Notes under the pieces: generated by a model | The model's database searches: none | The model's input: only the letters and a program-made list of their open reading frames with translations | What the model was told of the DNA's origin: nothing | Made by a program: the position numbers and the translations under genes | DNA from: Fallopia convolvulus | Lineage: Eukaryota > Streptophyta > Magnoliopsida > Caryophyllales > Polygonaceae | DNA length: 64,000 nucleotides | Assembly: GCA_964016875.1 (NCBI GenBank) | Contig: OZ024728.1 | Coordinates: forward strand, 30,883,865-30,947,864 | Direction of reading: 5' to 3' | Shown: in pieces, positions 32,824-43,034 of the stretch | Layout of the letters: the number at the start of each line of letters is the position of its first letter | How positions within the stretch are numbered: position 1 is the first letter of the stretch

Positions 32824-35103
32824 TCAGAATGGATCATCATCTATCTGAAACTGGACCTTTTTCCCTTCATGTTCCATGGATAATAGGCCCTTTGAAACAT
32901 CAATTACGGCGCTCGCCGTCTTCATAAAAGGACGACCCAACAGCAAAACTGGGTCGTATCTCCCCTTACCAATCTCCAGGACATAAAAGTCTATCGGGAA
33001 AATTAAACCATCCACCTGCACTAAAATATCTTCCACAAATCCTTTCGGATGCACATTAGAGTGGTCAGCCAGTTCAATAGTAATGTTTGAATCCTGTAGT
33101 GGCCCTAGACCTAATCTCTCATATATGCTAAGTGGCATGACATTAATAGATGCTCCTAAATCAATCATAGAATGCTCAATTTTCGCCTCACCAATTGTAA
33201 CGGGAACAGTAAACCTCCCTAGATCTCCATACTTCTTAGGCAATTGCCTTTGAAGCATGGAAAATACGTTTTCAACATTCTCAACAAGGTTTACTTTCGT
33301 AACCTTCCCCTTCTCTTTTTGTTTCCTCTTAATAGTACATAATTCTTTCAGAAACTTAGCAAAACGAGGAATACTTTGAACAAGTTTAAGCAAAGGGACA
33401 TTTACCTCACACTTGGAGAAGGTTTCAAAAATTTCCTTGTCGTTGGCTGGCCTCCGAGTGTCCTTCAGTGCCTCAGGAAATGGTGGAACTGGCTTTTGTG
33501 AAGCCATGGAAGGAAACGAAGGACAAACGTAAGAATTAGATTCTGTCGGAGAGGGGACCCGCGAGCGCGTGTAGGGACCCGCGGGCGCGGCTGGCAAACC
33601 GCGAGCGCGGTCAGGATCCGCGGTCGCGGGTTCTAGCTGACGCTCAGTTTCAGCTTCGCTTTCTGTACCGCGATCGGGGCTATCCTCCTGCGAGCTCGGT
33701 TGGTATCCGCTGACTGGGACTTCAATATTCAGCTCTTTCCCACTCCTCAATGTGATTGCACTTACATTCTCCCTCGAGTTAATGGTCTGAGATGGCAGTT
33801 TTCCCGAGTCTTTGGCTTCTAGATGATTCAGAATGGTTGCAATCTGACTTAATTGATTTTCAAGGCTTTTCACTGCAGCCTTGGTCTCTTGATTCTCCTT
33901 CATGAGCTGAGCAATAATAGCGGGATTTTCAAGAGCAACTTGGGGCCTTGGCACATAATTAGGCCTGGGAACATAATTGGGCTGACCTCCTTGTTGTGGA
34001 AAAGGATGTTGAGGTTGTTGATTCCACCTAAAGTTAGGATGGTTTGCCCATCCCGGATTGTAGGTATTCGAATATGGGTCATTCTGGGGCCTTGATTCAT
34101 AATTCCCAATAGCATTAACATCAGTTGCTGGCTCTTGCATAATAGGGCATGCATCAGAAGGAGGGCTTGTTTCACCACAGATTCCACAAGCCCTTGAACT
34201 TGAAGCTCCATTGCCCACCAACAGTTGCTTCATCATAGCTTTTAACTCCCTTACTTCAGCATTCAGGGAATCATTCACAGAATTTACAGACCTATTGTTG
34301 GACCTATTTCTTTGATTTCTGCATTGCTCAGCTAGAGTGTCCAACTTATCAAATGCTTGCCTTGGGGTGAGATTTTCATAAGAACCTCTACAGGACGCAT
34401 TCATCAGGCGCCTATCAGCATCACAAAGCCCCTCAATAATATAACAGATAAGATCTTAATCAGAATATCCATGGTAGGGACAGCTGGCTATGAGCCTCTT
34501 GTAACGCTCATAATACTCATACAGATTCTCATCATCACCCTACTCTAAACTGCTTAGCTGCTTCGTGATAGATGTTTTATTGGCAGCAGGGAAGTATTTC
34601 TCCAGAAAAGCACCCTTCATCTGAGCCCAAGTAGTAATCGTCTCAGGTGCTAAGTATAGATACCACTCCTTAGCTGTGTCAGCTAGAGAAAATTGAAAAG
34701 CCCTCAACATAAGCTGATCTTCAGTCACATCAGCCAGCTTCATTCCCAGACAGACAGAATGGAACTCTGCAAGGTGTTTGTTCGGATCCTCCCCACTCAA
34801 TCCATGGAACTTAGGCAAATAATGGAGAAGACCAGACTTCAGCTCAAATTTCACAACTTCCCCTAGATCGGGCAATTGAAGACCAAGCTGTTGTTGATGT
34901 AGATTAGGCGCAGTCAGTTGCCTAATTGTACGATCTGCCATGGTTACTAAATGTTCTTCAACCTCTGAATCAGATGATGAGGAAGAAGATGAAACTGGAT
35001 CAAACTGAATGCCTAACACTTGAGCTTGAACTTGACGTCTCAACTCTCGTAGGGTCCTGTTAATTTCTGGATTTACCAGTCTGGATTTCTGGGACGAAAC
35101 CAA
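32824..35103 (-). pseudogene. gag-pro: gag-protease of element C, pol absent
   Basis: One 760-codon frame from ATG 35103 (MVSSQKSRL) to the stop at 32824, interrupted only by TAG at 34540-34542 and TAA at 34456-34458. Domains: Ser-rich N-terminus, capsid with FELKSGL and GEDPNKHLAEFH, EYYERYKRLIASCPYHG; a knuckle region CGICGETSPPSDAC in which the zinc His is replaced by Pro; ITLRSGKEL; a linker; PR with DLGASINVMP (about 33147-33176) and LLLGRPFM. Closest in the window to E1. The linker (33556-33703) carries several CCGCGAGCGCGG words. No RT, RNase H or IN follows: the post-PR block comes at once. Stops are few, so decay is recent or the stops are polymorphic. Confidence 0.88.
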
Positions 35104-35213
35104 CCGCGAGCGCGGTTTTAAACCGCGGGCACGGGTCTGGCCGCGAGCGCGGTTTTCGAGCCGCGAGCGCGGGTTCGTCAGAAACGCCGATTAATCAGAA
35201 AATTAAAACCGAT

Positions 35214-35231
35214 TCCCCGACAACGGCGCCA
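35214..35231 (-). other. Primer-binding site, tRNA-Asp (C)
   Basis: In sense TGGCGCCGTTGTCGGGGA, one difference from the A and B site. Between it and gag (35100-35175) lie four CCGCGAGCGCGG-type palindromes. Confidence 0.85.
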
Positions 35232-35236
35232 AAATT

Positions 35237-36162
35237 TGTCTCAACTAAAGTCGTTGTTGCCAAGATAAAAAATAAATTACCGTAAACTACAAACCAAATG
35301 TAGCATGCATGTAAGGGATCGAACCCAAGAGAATCGGTATTCTGAACAATCAGCAAAGACAAAACAGGGGGTTTTGGGAGTTTAAACAAGCAAACAATAT
35401 GAGGGTTTAAATCAATTAAAGGAAAGCAGAGTTCATTCAATCAATTCCACCTTTTTAGTCATTCGATCATCAATTCATCCACTTTTCTATTAATTCCTAG
35501 GTTAATTCTAATCCTTATAAAAAATTTCCGCTTGTCCACGGTCCAAGCGAAAGGATGATATGAACAAGAACGCTTAATTCAAATCATGCAAGATATTAAG
35601 GATAAAAGGAAATTAATTCATGCAATCAAACAACGAGTCTCATGCATAAACTAACAATCAAATACTCTTCTCAATTCCAGTCCACGGTCCTGGGAAAGAG
35701 TTGTTTCAAGGATAAATAAGATTGCATAGACAACAACCAAACCTAATCCAAACAGTAGATCTAAGTCAATCAAACAAGTTGATCAGGCTCATAAAATCAA
35801 ACATAGATCATATAAATAAAAACAAGAGTTTTGATATTAACCAAGGGATAGAAAAGTTACCAGAATCTCACGAATTACATAAAAAGGCTTCCTTGATCAA
35901 ACAAACTCCAAGGGAAATTAGTTCTCCATAGAAATAAAAACTCAAATAAAATCTCCAAAGTATGCTAGATAATGTATGATCATCAAGTCTGCTACGAAAC
36001 TAAGCTTAAATACTAGAAAAACAACCGAAACCTATAGATATAAATATAGATAAAGATAAAATAAAACCGATTCGGCGCTCGGAATAAGCTCCACCCGCGA
36101 GTGCGGGCTACAACCACGAGCACGGGTCAAGCCTTCATCCCTCGGCTGCGGAAACTCGCCCA
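35237..36162 (-). repeat. 5' LTR of element C, truncated
   Basis: Matches 28782-29705 with few differences and stops inside U3 at 36162, where it joins an ORF3 fragment of another family. Hairpin 35525-35552: TTTC-C-GCTTG / CAAGC-GAAA around loop TCCACGGTC (sense GACCGTGGA). The left copy has TCCATGGTC. Confidence 0.85.
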
Positions 36163-36380
36163 ATAGCGAAGGCTTCCTTAACATCCTCGTAAATTCCCAT
36201 GGACTTTACACTCAATCTTGAGAACCTCCTAGTGTAGTGGTCTCGATCCAAGATGGTATTGAAGCGATCGGCCTGTGCTTGGGTGCGCAAAATGACGTTG
36301 TCCATGTGGGGAGGAGACGGGGACTGTTGAGTCCTCTTCTTCTTTTGGGCTCTTGTTGCAGATCGGCTAGAACTTGCCAT
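36163..36380 (-). pseudogene. ORF3 N-terminus fragment (B')
   Basis: MASSSRSATRAQKKKR..., about 70% like the start of B ORF3 at 43035. It keeps PHMDNVIL, DRDHYTRRFS and MGIYEDVKEAF, then ends at the joint with the truncated C LTR. The ATG at 36378-36380 follows a TTTTTTGTAG acceptor-like site, as in B. Confidence 0.75.
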
Positions 36381-37395
36381 ATGGACCTACAAAAAATACG
36401 AATTGTCCAAGATAACATCCACACAAATCATTTGAGAAGAGACCCCATACTTGGCCTTGGAAACACTCTCGACTTGCCTCGTTAACGAGCTAATTGGGTC
36501 GTTAACGAGCCTGGACTTGTGTTTAAAACTGGGTAATATGCAGGGTCGTTAAGGAACCTGAACAGGTCGTTAACGAGCCTGGGCGAGAGCATTCGCAGTT
36601 GATTCTAAGTTCTAAACTCCACAATTTTCCAATAAATCAAACATGACCTTTGACATAAAATCAAGCACATGCATCCCATACTTGCTCTATTACCCAACCC
36701 GAATATGTCAAAATTGCCCAAAAACACATGGTGAAGATCAACTTAATTCAAGGAACAAGGTAGTTCATGCTTTTTCTAATCTCAATTTCTATGGAAAATC
36801 AAGCAAGAACAGACCATCAAAAATCAAGATCGAACACCAATGTAAGAGCAATAAAATCATTGAGAAAAATAGACATGCAATTCAACGTCTCCAAACAAGA
36901 TCAAGATATGAATTTTTAACCCTAGAATCATGAATCTTGCAAATAGAGAATTAGGGTTTAGAAATCATATCGTTTGATGGAAGAATTGAAGAAAAGGATT
37001 GAATTTTGAGATGGTTAACGAGCTTTGATGCCTCGCCAGTAACGAGTTTGAGGGTGGAGGACTCGTTAACGGGGTGGGATTCCGGGCTTTAAGCGGCGGT
37101 GTGGGTTCCGATCGGTGGTGAGGGAAGTTCGGTGGATTTGGGTTGAGATTTGGAACTTTGGATTGAGAATTGAGTGTGGGATTTGGGAGTTTTTGAGAGG
37201 GTTAAATAGGAGAGGGCTAGAGGTCGGGGAAGAGGGTAAGAGGCGACACAATAGTAAAAGATAGAAGATAAAATTAGGTCAAAATTACTTACCTTCTTGT
37301 CCACCTATTTGGTTCTCCCAAATGGGTCGTTAATGACCCTGGGTTGGGTCATTAACGAGCCTACGTGACCTATTTTCAGTGAATTTCCGAGCCTA
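36381..37395 (-). other. ORF3 leader of B' (diverged copy)
   Basis: In sense it matches the region before ORF3 in B: palindrome pair (37322-37362), GGTAAGT, pyrimidine-rich promoter-like stretch with CTATTTAACCC (about 37200), a TTTCTAAACCCTAA telo-box (about 36953), and an intron-like stretch to TTTTTTGTAG near 36390. More palindromes at 36476-36516, 36542-36584 and 37013-37075. The intron donor GT of B appears changed to AT here. Confidence 0.6.
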
Positions 37396-37925
37396 TTTTA
37401 GTATAGTTTTTAGTAGGTTTTCTTTGTTTATTAGGTTTAAGTTTTGATAAGTTTAGGTTTAGTTTGGTGTGTTTTTGGATAGTTTTGCATATTTTCATAG
37501 AAAGTATGGAAGCTACTCTATTTTGTGTATTTTGTAGGTTTTAGCAAGGAAAAGTGCTATATGGAGCTGAATTTGGAGCGCTACAGTGAAAGACAGAGGA
37601 ATACAAGTTTGAAGAAGTCAGAGTCCAGGTTTTACGAGATGAAGTGTGGAAGAAACCAAGCTCAGGCTCGTTAACGAGGCTCTAAGGGCTCGTTAACGAG
37701 GCCACGTGATAAAAAATTTTGAGGGTTGACTTTGTAACTCACCGATCCTGTGCGGGAAATTCTTTCCGTGTCGGTAGAGTATCTTTTTATGATTTTTAGG
37801 GTTATTATATTATATATTTTAGGTCTTGTTATCTTCTTAGATTTTGTTTCTATCTTTTTAGGTTTTTATTTCTATCTTTTAGGAAAGTTTTTATCTTCTA
37901 GCCTTATTAGTTTTTAGCTTTTTAG

Positions 37926-37933
37926 TATAAATA
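37926..37933 (+). promoter_or_regulatory. TATA box of B LTR
   Basis: TATAAATA followed by GCCCTC; repeated at 46885-46892 in the second LTR. Confidence 0.6.
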
Positions 37934-38358
37934 GCCCTCTTAGTTAGCCTAGAAGAGGGGGGGACGAATCAGAGAAGCAAGTGGTAGAGAGAAGAGGAAG
38001 AGCCGAGATAGAGAGAGAAGATCGGAGTCGAGATTGAGAGCTCGGTGGACGAAGTTACCGGGGTCGTTAGTCAGTATTTCGGTTCGGTATTTGTTTATTT
38101 TCGGTTTCTTCTGATTTTCTGTAAGACGATATTTGTTATTTAGTTTGAGTAGTAATTTGTTTTCAATGATTTCTTTTATTGAGTTTATTTGTTTCGTAGT
38201 TATGATTAGTGAGTAGTCTTCTTTTCTAGGATCGGGGTTAAGCCCGGCATAGTTGAGCATGTTTGATGAGTAAGATTGTGTGTTGAATGCCTTTTATCTA
38301 TTATCAAGATTGTTTGTTGTGTTTATACCGAGACGAAAGTTGAGTTAATTTGAGTTTT

Positions 38359-38502
38359 TAACTTGATTGAAAGAGAAAGTTAGTAACTTGAAGGTTGATA
38401 TTGTTTGAATACGAAAGTTTCAAGCTTTAGAGCCAAGACAAGCAATTAAGTGAGTTAGGTTACGAAAGTAGTTAATTTACTTCTTGATCAACGAAAGTTG
38501 AT
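38359..38502 (+). other. GAAA-loop stem-loops in B LTR
   Basis: ATCAAC-GAAA-GTTGAT at 38487-38502 (perfect 6-bp stem, GNRA loop); TTGAA-T-AC-GAAA-GT-TTCAA at 38405-38423 (one bulge); GGTTAC-GAAA-GTAGTT at 38458-38473 (with G-U pairs); TAACTT/AAGTTA at 38359-38382. The word ACGAAAGT recurs throughout 38330-38502. The second LTR repeats them (for example 47446-47461). Confidence 0.65.
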
Positions 38503-38878
38503 GAATCTATCTATTTTAAAGGAATGATTTATTCTTCTTACGAGTTTATATGCTTGGCTATGTTGTGGTATCCCTAGTCCTAGATCTTTGTTTTTATTTG
38601 AATTATTTTTAAGTGAATTTCGTTGCTGAGTTACTTGGCTCGGTACCGAACTTGTTTAGGTCGTAAGTTGAGTCTTTTTGTGTACGGTGGTTCGTTAACG
38701 ACCCTGAAAACGTCGTTAACGAGGCTGCTTGTGTGTGTTTTTGTTTGATTTTGTTTGCTTTTTAGTAGTCGATAAACGAACAACCTTGCTTCCTGTGGAA
38801 CGATCCTGACTCTGCTATACTCAGCGGGGTCTTGACTTATAAATTTATTTGTTGTCAAGAAACCCTCATTCAACAAAT

Positions 38879-38896
38879 TGGCGCCGTTGCCGGGGA
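38879..38896 (+). other. Primer-binding site, tRNA-Asp (B1)
   Basis: TGGCGCCGTTGCCGGGGA three bases after the LTR. Confidence 0.9.
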
Positions 38897-38990
38897 AGCA
38901 ACGTGTTTGTTAGTTTATCTGTGGGTTCGGGAATAGCCCGACCCCGTTTTTGTTTTTAATTTTTGCTTTCTTTGTCTTTTTTCTCAGCGT

Positions 38991-41783
38991 ATGCCGGTAG
39001 GACGACGAAGGCTCGAGTTTGACAACACTGGTTATTACTCAGAACCCGAACGTTCCCTGCACCGTAGACTCCGAGAAAACCGAGCCATGGCCACACCAGA
39101 AGAGATGGCTCTTCAAATGGAAGACCTCTGAAATCAGATGGAGGCATTAAAGACTGAGAAAGAAGGCGTTGCTGCTGAGGCTGAGCGTCAACGAGTTGCT
39201 AATGCTCGTCTACAAGAGGAGCTTGATGCCTATCCAAGGAATGCCAAACAGTACATGCATCCAGAACTGAGGGTGCCAGAATCTCCAATCGTGCTTCCTG
39301 CGATAGAGAAGCCCTTTGAGATCAAGTCTCAATTCATATCCTTGATTAAACGGGCTCAGTTTGAAGGGAAACCTACTGAGTGCCCTATGGAGCATATTAG
39401 AAACTTTATTGATTTATGTGACACCATAGCTGCTGAAGGTGTCTCACTTGAATATGTTCTGTTAAAAGCTTTTAGGTGGTCCCTTACTGGAAAGGCCCTG
39501 AGCTGGTTGGAGAGCCTACCCTCTAAGTCTATCAGGACTTGGAAAGCTTTGTACGATCAATTTCTGACAAAGTTTTTCCCTCCTGCTAAGACGACGGAGT
39601 TGAGGAAACGCATCACCTCCTATCACCAACTGCCTAATGAAACATTCGTTGAAACATGGGAAAGATTTAAAGAGATGCTTAGACAATGCCCCACTCATGG
39701 GCAACCTTTATATGTTTTGCAAGAAATCTTTTTCCAGGGTATCAACGCAGAGACCAAGAACCGCATCAACACGCATACTGCGTGCGGTTTTATAGAGATG
39801 AATCCGACAGAGGCATGGGAACTGTTGGATAAGCTTTCTAATTACGATGCCATGTATGGAACCCAGCAGACTCCACAGCCTCAGAAACGTCTCTACATAC
39901 CTAACCGAGACGAAGTTGACCCGGATGTTAAAAATCAATTCTTGCAAGATGAGGTCAACCGTCTGAAGAAGCAGGTAAGTTTTCTGAAATCCTCTCAATC
40001 ATGTCAAGAATGTGGTTCTTCTGCACATAGTACTTCTGCTTGCACTAACATAGAGCAGGTTAGAGCCGCTGAGACAATAGTTGAGATGAATTATATGAGA
40101 GGACCATACAGGAACCAGCCTAGCTATAATGACAGGTCGAACAACTATCAGGCATGGGGCAATCAGAATACCAATCAAAACTATGCAATGCCTCCACCAG
40201 ATAGACGACCTGCACCTTATCGACCTCCAGGCCATCAGGAGCCACCATCATGGGTTCAAGGATTACAGGAAGACATTAACGGAGTTACCAACAAAGTTAA
40301 CGAAGTGACCAACAAGGTTAAAGAAGTTCAAGCCAACCTGAACCAACAGAATAAAAGATGGGGAGAGTTCGATATATGGAAGAAGAGTGTTGATTCCCAA
40401 CTAGGGAACCTCGCTGCCCAAATTCCTAGACCACAAGGGCAACTCCCAGGCCGCCCCGAGGAGAACCCTAGGGGACAAATAGCAGCGGTGCACCTTAGGA
40501 GCGGGAAGACATTGCCGGAACGAGTTCAAACTGAGGACAAGAAGGAAGAGGATGTCACCAAACAGCTCGTTAACGAGCCAGCGAGAGCAAATAACGAGCC
40601 CATATACCAAGGTGACGAGGCTTCGAGGGTTCCTGACGACCCGACCTCAGGTAAGTTTTCTAGACCGAGCCTTCCTCTCAACTCCAGGGTAGTTAACGAC
40701 CCTATCAGGGTCGGTAACGACCCACCAAGGTCACTTGACGATCCCGGTAACGACCCGGTAGCACCACCTCTCGAGCCTAACTTGGTTCCGAGAATGGTGA
40801 GAACTCTTCCATTTCCAACTAAGAAATCTATGGACTCTACTGAGAGTAAGTTCAAGCGTTTCGTAAAGATTCTTCAGGGCATTAATATTTCCATCCCATT
40901 TGCTGAGGCCCTAAGCGAAATGCCGGCTTACACAAAGTTTTTGAAGGATATTCTTAGCAGGAAAAGATCCATTACAGAGTTGTAGGATGAAGTCAGGTCA
41001 ATAGCTCTACCGGAAAAGCTAGGGGACCCAGGGAGATTTGCAATAACAATCGGCATAGGCAACCACAAGTTCAAGGCTTTATGTGATCTGGGCGCCAGTG
41101 CTAGTTTAGTTCCTCTCTCAATCTGGTCTAAAGCTAATATGGGACCACTAGAGCCGGTAGATATGAATCTGTACATGGAAGATGGATCATGTGTCAAGGC
41201 CACAAGAGTCGTGGATGACTATCCTATTCAAGTCGGGAAATTCTTTATACCAAATGATTTCATCGTCCTCGATATGCCTGAAGACCCTCATGTCCCCATA
41301 ATACTGGGCAGACCATTTTTAGCTACAGCAGGTGCAAGAGTTGATGTGCGAAACGAACTCCTCACTTTTGATATTGGAGAGGAACGGGTAGAATTCAACT
41401 TGGATCAGAATGCCAACGACCCAATTGCAGTCGCACAAATCGAGTTGACTCAATCAGAACTCGATTCAGCCGTCCCTACCAAGCCTCACTGGCCAATCAC
41501 CGAGTCCCACATGCACGAATACAACCAAGGTAAGTACTCTAATTATGAATCTGCTAAAGATGGTCATTCCTTATCTTTTATTCCTACACCATGCCCCATC
41601 ATATGCACTATAGAGGAATCCAAACCACCTTGGTTTTCGGATTTCACTAACCATCATGTAGAAATACCAGGCATACTAATAGAAGAAAAGGGACCTAATT
41701 TAGCAACTCAAGCACACAGAAACTGCAAAGCTAATTATAGGGTACCTCAAGACCCCAACATAGCTACACAGGAGCCACCTTGA
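38991..41783 (+). pseudogene. gag-pro: gag-protease of element B, copy 1
   Basis: One frame from ATG 38991 (MPVGRRRLEF) to TGA 41781, broken by TGA at 39129 and TAG at 40983 (copy 2 has CAG there). Domains: N-terminal coiled-coil-like Glu/Ala/Gln-rich part, capsid with YMHPELRVPESP, EFKGKPTECPMEHIRNF-type block, ETWERFKEMLRQCPTHG; zinc knuckle CQECGSSAHSTSAC (CX2CX4HX4C, about 40005-40050); PYRPPGHQEPPSW; HLRSGKTLPE; linker rich in V-N-D-P and G-N-D-P from GTTAACGACC / GGTAACGACC; PR with DLGAS (about 41086-41100) and IILGRPFL. The stop is followed by the post-PR block, with no RT, RNase H or IN. Confidence 0.9.
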
Positions 41784-41795
41784 GTCAAAGGAGCA

Positions 41796-41840
41796 CGTCG
41801 GGCTGACGACGTTAAAAATAGCGCTTACGGGAGGCAACCC
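41796..41840 (+). other. Conserved post-PR block (B1)
   Basis: CGTCGGGCTGACGACGTT, AAAAATAGCGCTTACGG, GAGGCAACCC in succession; see E1, A and C. Confidence 0.75.
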
Positions 41841-42157
41841 GTTTTTTAGTATAGAATTAGATTTTTTTTTTCTTTTTTAGACTCTTTTTTTTTTAGCTTT
41901 CTTTTGCGTTCTTTTTAGTAGTTTTTAGGAAAGAAATTAGGATTAAATTTTGAGCTAACAAGATACAGGAGAAGGGATCGAAAAATCACTTCAAGAGGCT
42001 ACGGTGGCTCGTTAACGACCCACCCAGGGTCGTTAACGACCCGGTTCGGACGACCCGATTCGGCAAAACGGGGCAGGTAAGTTTTTTTTTAACCTAGTCT
42101 ATTTTTTTCACTACCCTAGCCGCCACCGCCCTACCCCTTCCTATCCCTTCCCTCTCC

Positions 42158-42164
42158 TATATAA
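42158..42164 (+). promoter_or_regulatory. Internal TATA box before ORF3 (B1)
   Basis: TATATAA in a C/T-rich stretch, followed about 30 bases on by a pyrimidine-rich CACTCTTTCACTCTC tract like a plant transcription start and 5' UTR. Upstream at 42009-42045 stands a pair of GGTCGTTAACGACCC palindromes. The same module is at 51113-51119 and, diverged, near 37200 (minus). Confidence 0.5.
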
Positions 42165-43034
42165 CCCTTCTACCCCTCCCACACTCTTTCACTCTCAAAT
42201 CCTCCCAAATCCAACCTTCTCAAAAACTCAACCAAAAATCTTTGAAGACCCCTTCCCACCGATCGGAATCCCGCGCCAACCATCACCAAGCAACCGTCGT
42301 TATCGAAGCCCGAAAATCCTTCCCTCCACCGTCGAAGATCCGAAGCTTTCGATCACCCGCACCGAGCTCGTTACTCACCCAATTTCCGACCCCTTGTTCT
42401 TCAAATTTCTCGGTTCTCCGGTATGTTTTCTAAACCCTAAACTCGAAATTGCATGATTTATGGTATTTAGGGTAGAAATTTCATGTCTAGAATTGAGTTC
42501 ATATAGAGGATCGATGTTCATGATTTGATTTTTGCCCATAATTGTGATTTTGCTTCGTAATTCTAGATCTAGAGAGGGATATTCATGTTAGATATCTCAT
42601 TGAGAAAAGTTGATAGTGAAAAGCATGAATTTTTCTTGTTCTAGTATCAAGCTACAAACTTTGCATATCAAAATTTCGGGCAAAATTTAGCATGTTCGGG
42701 ATGGGTAATCAAGCAAGTATGGGGTGCGTATTTCCGATTGTGTGACTAGTGAGGAGTATAGAGGATTGCATGCTTGGTTTTTGTTTGACTTTTAAGGTAG
42801 AGTAAACTCGGAATTCTGTGATTTGGTCCTCGGCGGATCGTTAACGACCCACCCAGGCTCGTTAACGACCCTGCACAATCTAAAAAATCAACAACCAGTC
42901 CAGATTTGTAAACAACCCAATTGGGTAGTTAACGAATAATTCCGAGGGTATTTGGAGACCAAGTATGGGGTCTCTTGCCTTTCTATTTTGAGTAGATCTT
43001 ATCTTGGAAAAGTTTTGATTATTTTGTAGATCTC
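42165..43034 (+). other. Putative 5'-UTR and 5'-UTR intron of ORF3 (B1)
   Basis: A C/A/T-rich leader (42165-42420) meets GTATGTTTTC at 42421 (donor). A telo-box AAACCCTAA follows at 42432-42440, the intron-like stretch is T-rich, and TTATTTTGTAG (ending 43029) is an acceptor five bases before the ORF3 ATG. Predicted intron 609 bases. A palindrome pair lies inside it at 42836-42873. Splicing is predicted from sequence only. Confidence 0.5.

Larger units (their letters stand above)
28782..36162 (-). mobile_element. Element C: gag-PR-ORF3 Athila derivative
   Basis: LTR, PBS, gag-PR, post-PR block, ORF3, PPT, LTR, all on the minus strand. No RT, RNase H or IN. Left side inserted after an unrelated LTR and leader; right side truncated, so no target duplication can be tested. 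Confidence 0.82.
37396..38875 (+). repeat. Left LTR of array B (lacks first ~12 bases)
   Basis: Collinear with 46355-47835 and nearly identical (under about 1% by eye). The first bases TGATGTTCATGT are replaced by foreign sequence at 37395. TATAAATA at 37926-37933. U3 palindrome pair CTCGTTAACGAGG at 37665-37705; U5 pair at 38688-38724. Ends CATTCAACA. Confidence 0.9.

Noticed and set aside
42242..42433. Short ORF in the ORF3 leader
   Set aside because: Within the predicted 5' UTR, Pro/Ser-rich from C/T-rich sequence; equivalent frame disrupted in copy 2.
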